From contig CAJOEX010000001.1 of NCBI GenBank assembly GCA_905233415.1, forward strand, positions 119,989-183,988: a DNA stretch of 64,000 nt, written 5' to 3'. Positions within the stretch are counted from its first letter, which is position 1. Every line of letters starts with the position of its first letter. The position numbers and the translations under genes are program-made. The stretch comes from Paludibacteraceae bacterium. GTDB lineage: Bacteria; Bacteroidota; Bacteroidia; Bacteroidales; Paludibacteraceae. Positions 44,465 to 53,673 of the stretch are shown one piece after another. A model generated the notes under the pieces. It was not told the origin of the DNA, did no database searches, and saw only the letters and a program-made list of their open reading frames with translations.

Positions 44465-45762
44465 ATGCTTAAACGAAAGATTATAAACCAATTGGAAGAG
44501 TGGAAATGTAATCACTCGCACAAGCATTGCTGATTAAAGGAGCGAGGCAAGTTGGGAAGACGACTATTGTGCGTGAGTTTGCACGTACCAACTATCCGCA
44601 TTTTGTGGAAATCAACTTTGAAAAAGACCCACAAGCTAAAGAGGCTTTTGCCGGTTCGCGCGATGCTAAAACCATTATCTCGCGCCTTAGTATTATGGGC
44701 TACGGTCCCTTTGTCGAAGGCAAAACGCTCGTTTTTCTCGATGAGATACAGAGTTGCCCGAATGCGCGCACAGCGATCAAATTTCTTGCTGAAGACGGTC
44801 GTTTTGATTATATCGAATCCGGATTCCTGCTGGGTATCAATTATGGTGAAGTAAGCAGTTTTCCTGTCGGCTATGAGAGTCAGATTCAGATGTACCCCTT
44901 GGATTTTGAGGAATGGTTGTGGGCAAACAATATTAGCGAGGAGGTGATTGCGCAGATACGCGAGGCATATAACAACCATCACCCAATGGATGATTTTATG
45001 CATGAGCAGCTAATGAAACATTACCGTACTTTTCTTATCGTCGGCGGTATGCCCAAAGTAGTTACCACCTATTTTTCTAATTCTGATTTTTCGCAGACAC
45101 TCCGCCAACAACGCTTGATTATTAACAATTACCGTCTGGATATAGCCAAGTATGCAGACAAAGACAAAGCACGTGCAAAGCGTTTCTTTGATGCTATCCC
45201 CGCCGAATTGAGCAAAACGCACAAACGATTTATCTTGAGTGATTTGGAGAAAACGGGTAATATGCAGAAATACGGAGATGCTGCCCAATGGCTGGATGAT
45301 GCCGGTATCGCTCTTTTCTGTTACAACACGCACGCACTTAATCTGCCGTTTGAGCAGTACAAGAACCGCAATCTGTTCAAAGTCTATCTGTTGGATACAG
45401 GTTTGTTGTGTGCCATGTGGGGCGATAACATCCAATGGCAGGTGCTTAACGGAGATATAGACATCAATGAGGGAGCGCTTACGGAAAACTTTGTGGCTGC
45501 GGAACTGAGCAAACACGGACACACACTTCATTACTATGACCGCAAGAGCCGCAATGAACTGGATTTCCTTATTCGCGAGGAGAAAAAAGTGACTATTATC
45601 GAGGTAAAATCAGGCAATGACTATGAAAAACATGCGGCATTGGACAATGTGTTGGATGAGCAATCGGAGTATGTGGAGCGAAGCCTCGTCCTGAACAAGT
45701 TCCAATATAAACAACATAACGACATTCTATATCTACCATTGTATATGGCTATGATGCTATAA
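44465..45762 (+). pseudogene. AAA/DUF4143 ATPase with a 1-nt frameshift near the N-terminus
   Basis: ATG 44465 opens MLKRKIINQLEEWKCNHSHK and stops at TGA 44531; the continuation LLIKGARQVGKTTIVREF reads in another frame from 44527. Adding one G at 44524/44525 would join them into the normal N-terminus of this family (EWK..H..ALLIKGARQVGKT). After it come the P-loop GARQVGKTT, Walker B TLVFLDEIQ, and a DUF4143 domain with the C-terminal nuclease-like EVKSG core (RNELDFLIREEKKVTIIEVK). 411 residues remain open. Either a recent inactivating deletion, a programmed shift, or a sequencing error. Confidence 0.75.
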
Positions 45763-45889
45763 TATAGACAAAGTATCTGGCGAATATACCGGCACTGCCT
45801 TGGTTACTCCCTCCGCTTGATTAAAAAACCGATAAAACAAGAATCTTCCTATTATTCCGCTTGCTCCCCAGCAGGCGGATTCTCTCAAC
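45763..45889. other. Gap with a GC-rich hairpin after the ATPase
   Basis: The stem CCGCTTGCT/AGCAGGCGG with a CCCC loop lies at 45857-45878, a probable terminator. No gene seen. Confidence 0.5.
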
Positions 45890-46204
45890 TTGCCAAATTA
45901 TGAAGAAAATTTTGCGGACAGGGAACATTTTTCTTGGGAATTATTATCTATAGACAAAATGGTGCTAATGTGCTGTAAATTAGGGGATTTGTGGCAGAAG
46001 TCGAACTTCAAAGAACGGCAAAAATTGCAGAATTTACTCTTTCCAAACGGAGTGAGATATAGCCGACTTTTAGCAAATTATCGAACACCTGACGTAAATA
46101 AAGTATTCGCGCTAATACACGCTATTTCAGGGAGTTACGAGGGTGAGCAAACAAAAAACGACTTAGATTTTCCATCTAAATCGTCTCTTGTCGAGAAGAC
46201 GTGA
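45890..46204 (+). pseudogene. 3' remnant of a serine recombinase gene
   Basis: An open frame of about 104 codons. The segment LWQKSNFKERQKLQNLLFPN followed by GVRYSRLLANYRTPDVNKVF strongly resembles the extreme C-terminus of Bacteroidetes large serine (recombinase-family) integrases. No resolvase catalytic domain, recombinase domain or zinc ribbon is found upstream, so this is a fragment. It ends inside the sequence next to tRNA-Pro. It suggests past integration or excision of an element at this site. Confidence 0.6.
46158..46186 (-). terminator. Terminator of tRNA-Pro
   Basis: On the minus strand ACGATTTAGAT/ATCTAAGTCGT with a GGAA loop, followed by TTTTT, 5 nt after the tRNA 3' end. It overlaps the end of the recombinase remnant. 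Confidence 0.75.
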
Positions 46205-46263
46205 CTCGAACACGCGACCCCTACGTCCCGAACGTAGTGCGCTACCAACTGCGCCACTTCTCG
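46191..46263 (-). tRNA. tRNA-Pro (CGG)
   Basis: 73 nt: acceptor CGAGAAG/CTTCTCG plus A73, D arm GCGC/GCGC, anticodon stem CTACG/CGTAG with loop TTCGGGA (anticodon CGG), T arm GCGTG/CACGT with TTCGAGT loop. Transcribed from a promoter 138 nt upstream, leaving an unusually long leader that contains the inverted repeat AATTCGC/GCGAATT. Confidence 0.92.
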
Positions 46264-46400
46264 TCGTCGGAACGGACTGCGCTATAAATAATTCGCCTTG
46301 CGAATTGGACGCTCCGTCGGTTCCTCCTCTCCGACTTCGAAACAGCATAAATGCTTGGTTTCTTGTCGGGACAAAAACTTTGCTTCTTCAAAAGAGCGTG

Positions 46401-46432
46401 CAAAAGTACTGCTTTTTTTTTATACCTGCAAA
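46401..46432 (-). promoter_or_regulatory. Promoter of tRNA-Pro
   Basis: Minus strand TTTG (46429-46432), 20-nt spacer, TACTTTTG (46401-46408). The -33 element is immediately downstream of the topA stop. Confidence 0.75.
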
Positions 46433-48757
46433 TTATTTTGTATTTTTTCGTCTAAAAGGTGCATTTTTAGGCTTTGATTCACCAGAAGATGCTTTTTCAA
46501 CAAGCGATTTCGCCTCTTCGAGTGTCATTTTTGCCGCGTCAACAGATTTCGGGATTCGGAAATTGCCGTTAGGTGTTTTTATATACGGTCCGTAACGTCC
46601 GTTCAACACCTGGATATTCCCCCAAACCTGTATCAATTCGCTTTGCTGCAGCTTTTCCGTAATCAGTTTGATAGCCTCTTCTTCCGAAATGGTCATCGGG
46701 TCGATTGCCTTTGGAATACTGATAAACTCGCCTTTGAAACGCAAATACGGTCCGTATTTGCCTTCTCCGACGACTACTTCTTCGCCTTCGTACGTGCACA
46801 AAGTATAAGGTAATGCGTTCTTGAACAACTCCAATGCCTCATTGAGCGTAATGGTGTAAAGCGACTGTCCACGCTTGAGGGAAGCGAACTTGGGTTTTTC
46901 ATTCTCTGAATCCCCCAATTGCACGCAAGGACCGAGTTTGGATATTTTCGCCAAAACAGGCTGTCCGCTGACAGGGTCAGTTCCGAGCAAGCGACTTGCA
47001 ACCTTACCTACGGGAACCTGCTCAATCAACGGATGGAACATGTGATAGAACGAATCCACCGTCTTTACCCAGTCCGTTTTTCCGGCTGCAATTTCATCGA
47101 AATTAGCCTCTTCAGTAGCGGTGAAATCATACGAAAGGATTTCAGGGAACTGCTTGACAAGGAAGTCATTGGTCATCCGTCCGAGGTCTGTCGGCAGGAG
47201 TTTCTGGAGGTCTGCCCCGTACATTTCCTGCTTTTGTTTGTCAGCAACTTTGCCGTTTTTAAGTGTCAGCAGGTTGTATTCGCGCTTTTTGCCCGGGATA
47301 TTGCCACGCTCCACGTACTTGCGTTGCTGGATGGTTTCGATAATAGTGGCGTATGTGGAAGGACGGCCGATGCCCAATTCCTCCATCTTCTTGACCAACG
47401 CAGCCTCTGTATAGCGCAAGGGCGGACGTGTGAACTGTTGCTGGGCATTCATTTCAGTCAGGCGCAGTTGCTCGTTTTGCGCCATCAAGGGGATAGTCTG
47501 TGCCTTGTTTTCCTGCTCGTCATCCGTTGATTGCACGTACGCCCGCATGAATCCGTCAAAAATGACGGTTTCACCGGATGCAATGAACAGATAGGGCGTA
47601 TCGCTGACAGAGACTTCCACACGTGTCGTCTCAATCTCGGCATCCGCCATCTGGCAGGCGATTGTGCGTTTCCAAATGAGTTCGTAAAGCCGTTGTTCGT
47701 CTGAATTGGCACCGGCGGAACGTACATTCATATAGGTCGGACGGATTGCTTCGTGAGCTTCCTGTGCCCCCTTGGAATGGGTCTGGTATTGGCGGGCACG
47801 ATGGTATTTTGCACCATATTCACCGATGATTTCCTCTTTAGCCGTGGCGATTGCGAGTCCGCTCAAATTAACGGAGTCAGTACGCATATAGGTGATTTTA
47901 CCGGCTTCGTAAAGCGACTGTGCGAGGCGCATTGTTTTGCTGACCGGAAATTTAAGTTTGCGTGCCGCTTCCTGTTGCAACGAAGATGTGGTAAAGGGCG
48001 GAGCGGGCGTATGTGTGCCGGGTTTCCTTGTTACTTGCTCAACGCGGAAAGCGGCATGTTTGCATGCCTCAAGGAAAGCAAGTGCCTCTTTCTTGGTTGT
48101 AAAACGGTGGTTCAACTCGGTATGCAGGACTGACGCATCTGCAGGATTAATACCGGTGAAATCGGCAATAATGCGGTATTGGTCCGTGATTTTGAAGTCC
48201 TCAATCTCCCGTTCGCGCTCCACAATAAGGCGCACAGCGACTGATTGCACGCGACCTGCCGAAAGACCGGTTGTAATCTTGCGCCAAAGAATCGGTGACA
48301 GTTCAAAACCAACGATTCGGTCCAGCACGCGACGTGCCTGTTGGGCATTCACCAGATTGTAATCAATATCGCGGGGCTCCTGAATGGCCTGTTGTATGGC
48401 TGATTTTGTTATTTCGTGAAAAACGATACGGTGTGTTTGCTTCTTATCAAGCCCAAGCACTTCGTGCAGGTGCCAAGCGATAGCTTCTCCTTCACGGTCT
48501 TCATCGGAAGCCAGCCATACGATATCTGCCTTTTTGACCTCAGTTTGCAATTGGTCAAGGATGTGCTTCTTGGAGGCATCTATGACATAATGAGGCTGGT
48601 AATTATGGTCAAAATCAATACCAATACTGTTTTTTCCCACGCCTTCAATATCACGAATATGTCCTTGCGAAGATAAAACGTGAAAATCTTTTCCGAGAAA
48701 TTTTTCAATGGTCTTTGCCTTTGCGGGCGACTCAACAATTACTAAATTCTTGCTCAT
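46433..48757 (-). CDS. topA: DNA topoisomerase I (type IA)
   Basis: 774 residues from the ATG at 48757 (MSKNLVIVESPAKAKTIEKF). Toprim domain 1-115 with Glu9 and DEDREG at 85-90; catalytic Tyr290 in ITYMRTDS; C-terminal repeated domains of the Bacteroidetes type (KYGPYLRFKGEFISIPK, RYGPYIKTPNGNFRIPKS) in place of Cys4 zinc fingers; a Lys/Arg-rich end. Relaxes negative supercoils. The upstream ATG at 48793 would add 12 non-conserved residues. Confidence 0.95.
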   Translation of the reverse strand: MSKNLVIVESPAKAKTIEKFLGKDFHVLSSQGHIRDIEGVGKNSIGIDFDHNYQPHYVIDASKKHILDQLQTEVKKADIVWLASDEDREGEAIAWHLHEVLGLDKKQTHRIVFHEITKSAIQQAIQEPRDIDYNLVNAQQARRVLDRIVGFELSPILWRKITTGLSAGRVQSVAVRLIVEREREIEDFKITDQYRIIADFTGINPADASVLHTELNHRFTTKKEALAFLEACKHAAFRVEQVTRKPGTHTPAPPFTTSSLQQEAARKLKFPVSKTMRLAQSLYEAGKITYMRTDSVNLSGLAIATAKEEIIGEYGAKYHRARQYQTHSKGAQEAHEAIRPTYMNVRSAGANSDEQRLYELIWKRTIACQMADAEIETTRVEVSVSDTPYLFIASGETVIFDGFMRAYVQSTDDEQENKAQTIPLMAQNEQLRLTEMNAQQQFTRPPLRYTEAALVKKMEELGIGRPSTYATIIETIQQRKYVERGNIPGKKREYNLLTLKNGKVADKQKQEMYGADLQKLLPTDLGRMTNDFLVKQFPEILSYDFTATEEANFDEIAAGKTDWVKTVDSFYHMFHPLIEQVPVGKVASRLLGTDPVSGQPVLAKISKLGPCVQLGDSENEKPKFASLKRGQSLYTITLNEALELFKNALPYTLCTYEGEEVVVGEGKYGPYLRFKGEFISIPKAIDPMTISEEEAIKLITEKLQQSELIQVWGNIQVLNGRYGPYIKTPNGNFRIPKSVDAAKMTLEEAKSLVEKASSGESKPKNAPFRRKNTK

Positions 48758-48831
48758 TTCCAACTTTATATATTTATATATAAGGTGTTCCAATTTGTTC
48801 TTTTATGCAAAGAAAAAGCCGAAAACGGCGG

Positions 48832-48863
48832 CAAAGGTACTACATTTTTTTTAATTGTGCAAA
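48832..48863 (-). promoter_or_regulatory. Promoter of topA
   Basis: Minus strand TTTG (48860-48863), 20-nt spacer, TACCTTTG (48832-48839); nearly abuts the divergent promoter at 48868. Confidence 0.8.
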
Positions 48864-48867
48864 TAAA

Positions 48868-48899
48868 TTTGCGTATTTGCTTTTTTTGTTGTACTTTTG
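48868..48899 (+). promoter_or_regulatory. Promoter of the polysaccharide operon
   Basis: TTTG (48868-48871), 20-nt spacer, TACTTTTG (48892-48899). Confidence 0.8.
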
Positions 48900-48917
48900 C
48901 AGGCTAATTGTTTTGCG

Positions 48918-50159
48918 GTGCGCGTTTTATATAAAAATATGGTTTCACTGGGTGTGCTACAGGTTGCGAATTACCTTATTCCCTTCCTTGTATTACCCAT
49001 CGTAAGCCGTATTCTCGGTGCTTCGCTGTTCGGGAGTGTCAGTTATGCGCAGAACATTGTCACCTACTTAACATTATTGGTGAATTTCGGTTTCGAGTTT
49101 TCTGCGACCCGCCAAATTGCCCTTGCCGGTGATGATCGGCAGCAGAAAGACCGCATTTTCTGGGCGGTAATAACGGTCAAGATACTGCTGTTAGTATTGT
49201 CTTTCGTGATTTTGGGTCTTCTCCCACTATGCATAGAGCGCGTGGCGTGCGACCCGCGCCTGTATATATATACGGCATTGACCAACATCGGTCTGGTGAT
49301 GTTCCCGACATGGTATTTACAGGGGGAACAGCAGATGGACAAAATGGCCTGGGCGAATTTCTTCACGAAGTTACTTGGCGCGATATTGGTGCTGCTGCTT
49401 GTACGAAAGGCTTCCGATTACCGTATGTATCCCTTGCTACTGTCTGTGGCAAGCATCATTATTGGTTTCGGAGCGTTGGTGTACGTGATTCGTCATTTTC
49501 ATATCGGCCGCTTCCAATGCACCTTTTCCTCGCTGCGCGAAGTCATTATTCCCGCTGCCCCCATATTCCTCAATAACCTGTTCGGAAGCCTTTACACGAC
49601 CATCAATCTGACGTTGCTTGGAGTATTTGCGGCAGATGATGTGATGGGCTGTTTTTCTGCAGCGCAACGCCTTATCTTGGCTTTGAACATGGTTATTGTA
49701 CTCCCCATCAGTACCGCCGTTTATCCGGAAATAAGCCGTCGGTTCGTGCAGTCAAAAACAAACGGAATACGTTTTCTCAAACGTGTCATACTCTATGCCG
49801 GTTTGTCGGCTGCCGTTGTTTCGGCATTGGTTTATGTGACTGCGCCATACGCCATCCGCATCATTTATGGCGCCGGTTATGCACCTGCCGTCGAGATACT
49901 ACGATGGCTTGCTCCGTTGCCGTTGCTTGTCATGACGGCCACATTATTGACCGTTCAAGGCCTGTACGGGTTGGGGCTGCAACGATGGGCGCCGTGGGTC
50001 GGCTTAACGCTGGCTACCCTGTGCATTTCGCTCAACCTTATCCTGTTGCCGCGCCTCGGGGCACAGGCTGTATGCATCAGTTGGACCGTTGCAGAGGTCA
50101 TGGAGTGCGTGCTGGTCGGACTAATCTTAATCGTAAAAGGACGTAGCCAAACCGCATGA
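48918..50159 (+). CDS. Polysaccharide flippase (Wzx-like, MATE/MOP family)
   Basis: 413 residues if the GTG at 48918 is used (ATG 48939 gives 406). About 12 hydrophobic segments; the start LGVLQVANYLIPFLVLPIVS and GFEFSATRQIA are typical of Wzx-type O-antigen flippases, which move undecaprenyl-linked repeat units across the inner membrane. First gene of a six-gene operon with ATGA-type overlaps. Confidence 0.85.
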   Translation: MRVLYKNMVSLGVLQVANYLIPFLVLPIVSRILGASLFGSVSYAQNIVTYLTLLVNFGFEFSATRQIALAGDDRQQKDRIFWAVITVKILLLVLSFVILGLLPLCIERVACDPRLYIYTALTNIGLVMFPTWYLQGEQQMDKMAWANFFTKLLGAILVLLLVRKASDYRMYPLLLSVASIIIGFGALVYVIRHFHIGRFQCTFSSLREVIIPAAPIFLNNLFGSLYTTINLTLLGVFAADDVMGCFSAAQRLILALNMVIVLPISTAVYPEISRRFVQSKTNGIRFLKRVILYAGLSAAVVSALVYVTAPYAIRIIYGAGYAPAVEILRWLAPLPLLVMTATLLTVQGLYGLGLQRWAPWVGLTLATLCISLNLILLPRLGAQAVCISWTVAEVMECVLVGLILIVKGRSQTA

Positions 50160-51379
50160 ATCTCATCGAACTCATATTGATTATTGCGCTGCTGTTCGGC
50201 CTATCGGATTTCTTTACTGCCCGCTATCCGCAGTTGCAGCGTGGTATCTACCATGTGGCGCTGTTTGTGGTGACGTTCCTGTTTACCATCAAGTACTACT
50301 ACGGACCGGACATAGCACAGTATGTTCCTTTTTATGCCAACACACCGACCATCCGGCAGGCCTTGACGCATCCGGATGATATTCGTTACGGCTTTGAACC
50401 CGGATTTGCGGTTTTCTGCCGTATGCTGAACGATTGGGGTGTGTCTTTTTACTGGATGACAGCCATCGTTTCATTGTTTTATTTTGGCGCAATAGCGTTA
50501 TTGTTCCGTCATATTGAGCGCAAGCAGGCTTTTGCACTTGCCATTCTGGTAATAATGGACTACCGCTGTATTTTTGCCACCTACCGCCAATGCCTTGCAG
50601 TCGCCTGCTTTGTGCTGATGGTGCTGTGCCTGCGTAATAAACGGTATTTGATGGTGACCGTACTGGCAGTGCTGACGGCGGCTTTCCATAAATCCGGAAT
50701 ATTTGTGGTTTCGGTGGTGCTGTTCTATTATATGGTCCGCGGCAAGTGGGTCAAACCGTACGTCTATCAAATCTTACTGCTGGTGCTTCTGCTTGTCTTT
50801 TTACTGCCGATTGCCGGTATTTCGTCCGATTTTATTGCGCATCTGCCGTTGCCGGACAGTTACATTTATTCACTCAAGCACCACCTCAGTTTGGGCCGTC
50901 AGGTGCAAAGTGTATTCCTTGTATATGCCGTTACGCTGGTCTTTACGGCGCATTTCACCGAATATCGCCATTCACGTTCACAAACTATTGCAGCTGTAGC
51001 GTTGGTCGGTTTGGTAATTGTAGCGGTACTGTACCAATACTATTACCTACTGGAGCGGCTGCGTTCCTACTTCCTGCCAATTATTATTGTGTATGTTTTC
51101 CGGCTTGTACAAACAGCGGAAGAAGAACATTGGCAAGTTCCATACGGTACGCTCCTCAAGCAATTGTGCACGCTTGTTATCGTGCTGTATTTAGGGCATT
51201 CCATCCTTTTCCTACATCGCGGAACACAGCAATTGAAAAATAATGTGTATGCCTCCTGCACGGTGTTTGACCTGATTGACCATCGTCCGTCGGATGTGCA
51301 GAATGCACAAATGAAACTTGCCAGGAAGTACTGGCAGGAAGACTTTATGAAAAACGAGAAAAACAAAGTCAACAGATGA
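50156..51379 (+). CDS. EpsG-like polysaccharide polymerase
   Basis: 407 residues with about 10 membrane helices. The region GPDIAQYVPFYAN, RYGFEPGFAVFCRML and ATYRQCLAVACF, then AAFHKSGIFV resemble the EpsG family, which polymerises surface polysaccharide repeat units. The start overlaps the flippase stop (ATGA). Confidence 0.8.
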   Translation: MNLIELILIIALLFGLSDFFTARYPQLQRGIYHVALFVVTFLFTIKYYYGPDIAQYVPFYANTPTIRQALTHPDDIRYGFEPGFAVFCRMLNDWGVSFYWMTAIVSLFYFGAIALLFRHIERKQAFALAILVIMDYRCIFATYRQCLAVACFVLMVLCLRNKRYLMVTVLAVLTAAFHKSGIFVVSVVLFYYMVRGKWVKPYVYQILLLVLLLVFLLPIAGISSDFIAHLPLPDSYIYSLKHHLSLGRQVQSVFLVYAVTLVFTAHFTEYRHSRSQTIAAVALVGLVIVAVLYQYYYLLERLRSYFLPIIIVYVFRLVQTAEEEHWQVPYGTLLKQLCTLVIVLYLGHSILFLHRGTQQLKNNVYASCTVFDLIDHRPSDVQNAQMKLARKYWQEDFMKNEKNKVNR

Positions 51380-52206
51380 TGCTTCATATCCTGATGTCCA
51401 CATATAACGGAGAACAATACCTTGCTACGCAACTGGATTCCATACTTGCGCAGACATATGCTGAATGGCGCTTGTTCGTGCGCGATGACGGCTCTACAGA
51501 CACTACGCTCTCTGTGCTCAAGAACTATGCACAACAGGACAAACGCATCACCCTTGTCAATGACGGAGAGCGTATCGGTGCATGCCGGTCGTTTGAACGG
51601 TTGTTGACCAACTATGGTGAGGCGGAATATTTTGCCTTTGCCGACCAGGATGATGTGTGGGATACCGACAAACTGAGCATTTGTATGCAAACCCTACAAC
51701 AAGCGGAACAAGCAACTCCGGACGTGCCCATTGTCGTGCACACGGATTTGCGGGTTGTGGACGAGCACTTGCAACCGATTGCTCCGTCTTTCTGGAACTA
51801 CAGCCACATTTATCCGAACCTGTTGGACACGCATATCCGCTACCTTGCTATCTGCAACAGCGTTACCGGTTGCACGATGCTGTTCAATCGTGCTGCACGA
51901 GACTGTGCGCTTCCTATGCGTGCAAATGCCTTTATGCATGACGCATGGATTGCCCTGATGACCAGCTGCCACAACGGGCGGCTTGTTCCAATTTCACAAA
52001 CGACGGTGTTGTATCGGCAGCATGGCAACAATACTTTAGGCGCTGTGCCTTATTCCGCATTCCGACGCAGTTTCGCACGCAGACGCGAAGAAGCGCACAT
52101 CAGCTTCCGACGCGCAAAAGGCTGTGTCTATCGCAATTACGCACAGTTTCTGCTATGGAAGGTGATTTATTTCATCCACCGCTCACTTTATACACTAACC
52201 GCATGA
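51376..52206 (+). CDS. Family 2 glycosyltransferase
   Basis: 276 residues. GT-A fold: ILMSTYNGEQYL, RDDGSTD near 35, then FAFADQDDVWD near 90 (metal-binding region), and FMHDAWIALM as acceptor-side motif. This is the rhamnosyltransferase-like subgroup. Overlaps both neighbours by 4 nt. Confidence 0.88.
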   Translation: MMLHILMSTYNGEQYLATQLDSILAQTYAEWRLFVRDDGSTDTTLSVLKNYAQQDKRITLVNDGERIGACRSFERLLTNYGEAEYFAFADQDDVWDTDKLSICMQTLQQAEQATPDVPIVVHTDLRVVDEHLQPIAPSFWNYSHIYPNLLDTHIRYLAICNSVTGCTMLFNRAARDCALPMRANAFMHDAWIALMTSCHNGRLVPISQTTVLYRQHGNNTLGAVPYSAFRRSFARRREEAHISFRRAKGCVYRNYAQFLLWKVIYFIHRSLYTLTA

Positions 52207-52925
52207 ATTCAGTTTGTCTGGCTACATATAACGGAGAGCGGTATATAGAAGAGCAGTTGCGCTCCATCCTGGCGCAATTAGCGCCGGACGATGAACTCAT
52301 TGTGTCTGATGACGGTTCCACCGACAATACGTTGGCTGTCGTTACCGCCATTGGAGACAAGCGTATCCGAATCCGCCACTGCCATGCCCACTACTTCCGC
52401 GATAACTTCGAGGAAATCCTGCGCGAAGCGAAAGGAGACCTGATTTTCCTGAGCGACCAAGACGATGTATGGTTGCCAGGCAAGTATGAACGCTGTGTGG
52501 CAGAACTGCAAGATGTCGATTTGGTATGCACCAACAGCCAAATGACAGATGCCGACCTTAATGTCATCGAACCTGATTTCTTCTCGGTCTATCACTCCGG
52601 TCCGGGAATCATCAAGAATATCCTCAATAGCACCTATTACGGTTCCTGTATGGCTTTCCGGCGAACACTGCTCGCGGAGGCACTACCCATACCGAAAGCG
52701 CATGAGTTCGGACACGATATTTGGCTGGGGCTCGTTGCAGAAATGACAGGCAAAGTACGGTTCATCCGCACACCGTACCTCCTCTACCGCAGGCACAAAG
52801 CAACATCGACCAAAACTACAAGCCTGTTGCGCCGCAGCAACCGGCCATTATGGCACAAAATTTGGAGCCGGATAATCCTCCTTTATTATGTTTGTATATT
52901 CAAAATAACCCATGAAAAACGATAA
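52203..52925 (+). CDS. Family 2 glycosyltransferase
   Basis: 240 residues from the ATG overlapping the previous stop (ATGA); a longer upstream open frame is a shadow of the preceding gene. Motifs SVCLATYNGERYIEEQLRSI, VSDDGSTDN, LSDQDDVWL and GHDIWLGL are the same subgroup as the preceding gene, so the two probably arose by duplication. Adds a sugar to the repeat unit. Confidence 0.88.
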   Translation: MNSVCLATYNGERYIEEQLRSILAQLAPDDELIVSDDGSTDNTLAVVTAIGDKRIRIRHCHAHYFRDNFEEILREAKGDLIFLSDQDDVWLPGKYERCVAELQDVDLVCTNSQMTDADLNVIEPDFFSVYHSGPGIIKNILNSTYYGSCMAFRRTLLAEALPIPKAHEFGHDIWLGLVAEMTGKVRFIRTPYLLYRRHKATSTKTTSLLRRSNRPLWHKIWSRIILLYYVCIFKITHEKR

Positions 52926-53673
52926 ATTAGTAAGTATTATTACTCCCCTGTATAACGGTGAAAAGTTCATCGGGCTCACCATCGAATCCGTACTTGCACA
53001 GACTTACAAAGACTGGGAAATGATTATTGTCAACGACGGCAGTACGGATAACGGCTTGCAGGTTGCAGAACAATATGCCGCCAAAGAACCGCGCATACAA
53101 GTCCTGTTACAGGAAAATGCCGGTAGTGCCGCTGCGCGAAACAACGGCATCCGCCATGCCAAAGGAAGGTACATCGCATTGCTTGATGCAGACGATTTAT
53201 GGGAGCCGTGGTTTCTTACGCAGCAACTCAAACTGATGAACGAAAAACAGTGCCAGCTTGTTTATGGCGCGCATAAACGCATTGATGCCAACGGCGAGGA
53301 GATTCTGCGACCCTATATTCCACCGAAGAAAGTCACCTATACCGACATGCTCTATACCTGCAGCATCACCTGCCTGACAGGACTATATGACACCGAGCCT
53401 TACGGAAAAGTGTATCTTCACGAGGAATTTCACAGCCTCAGAGACGACTATATTTACTGGCTTGAGATTTTGCGTAAATGTGCCGTAGCCTATGGCAATC
53501 AAGGCATTGTAGGCTCTTATCGCATTCTTGACAACAGCCTCACTTCAAAAAAAATCAAGATGATCAGGCCGCAATACCGTGTTTATCGCAAGGTTGAGAA
53601 ATTGGGTGTCCTGCGCAGTCTCTTTTATTTATGCAGTTGGGCGCTTCACGGAATCGTAAAATACTGGAAATAA
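52912..53673 (+). CDS. Family 2 glycosyltransferase
   Basis: 253 residues. SIITPLYNGEKFIGLTIESV, VNDGSTDNG near 45 and ALLDADDLWEPWFL near 90, then RDDYIYWLEIL. Overlaps the upstream gene by 14 nt and the downstream ATG by 1 nt (TAATG). Confidence 0.88.
   Translation: MKNDKLVSIITPLYNGEKFIGLTIESVLAQTYKDWEMIIVNDGSTDNGLQVAEQYAAKEPRIQVLLQENAGSAAARNNGIRHAKGRYIALLDADDLWEPWFLTQQLKLMNEKQCQLVYGAHKRIDANGEEILRPYIPPKKVTYTDMLYTCSITCLTGLYDTEPYGKVYLHEEFHSLRDDYIYWLEILRKCAVAYGNQGIVGSYRILDNSLTSKKIKMIRPQYRVYRKVEKLGVLRSLFYLCSWALHGIVKYWK

Noticed and set aside
46188..46595. 135-codon plus-strand ORF over tRNA-Pro
   Set aside because: It reads through the tRNA and the 3' end of topA on the opposite strand; no protein character.
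51945..52202. Longer N-terminus for the second GT2 gene
   Set aside because: This part overlaps the preceding glycosyltransferase in another frame; the conserved GT2 start is at the ATG at 52203.
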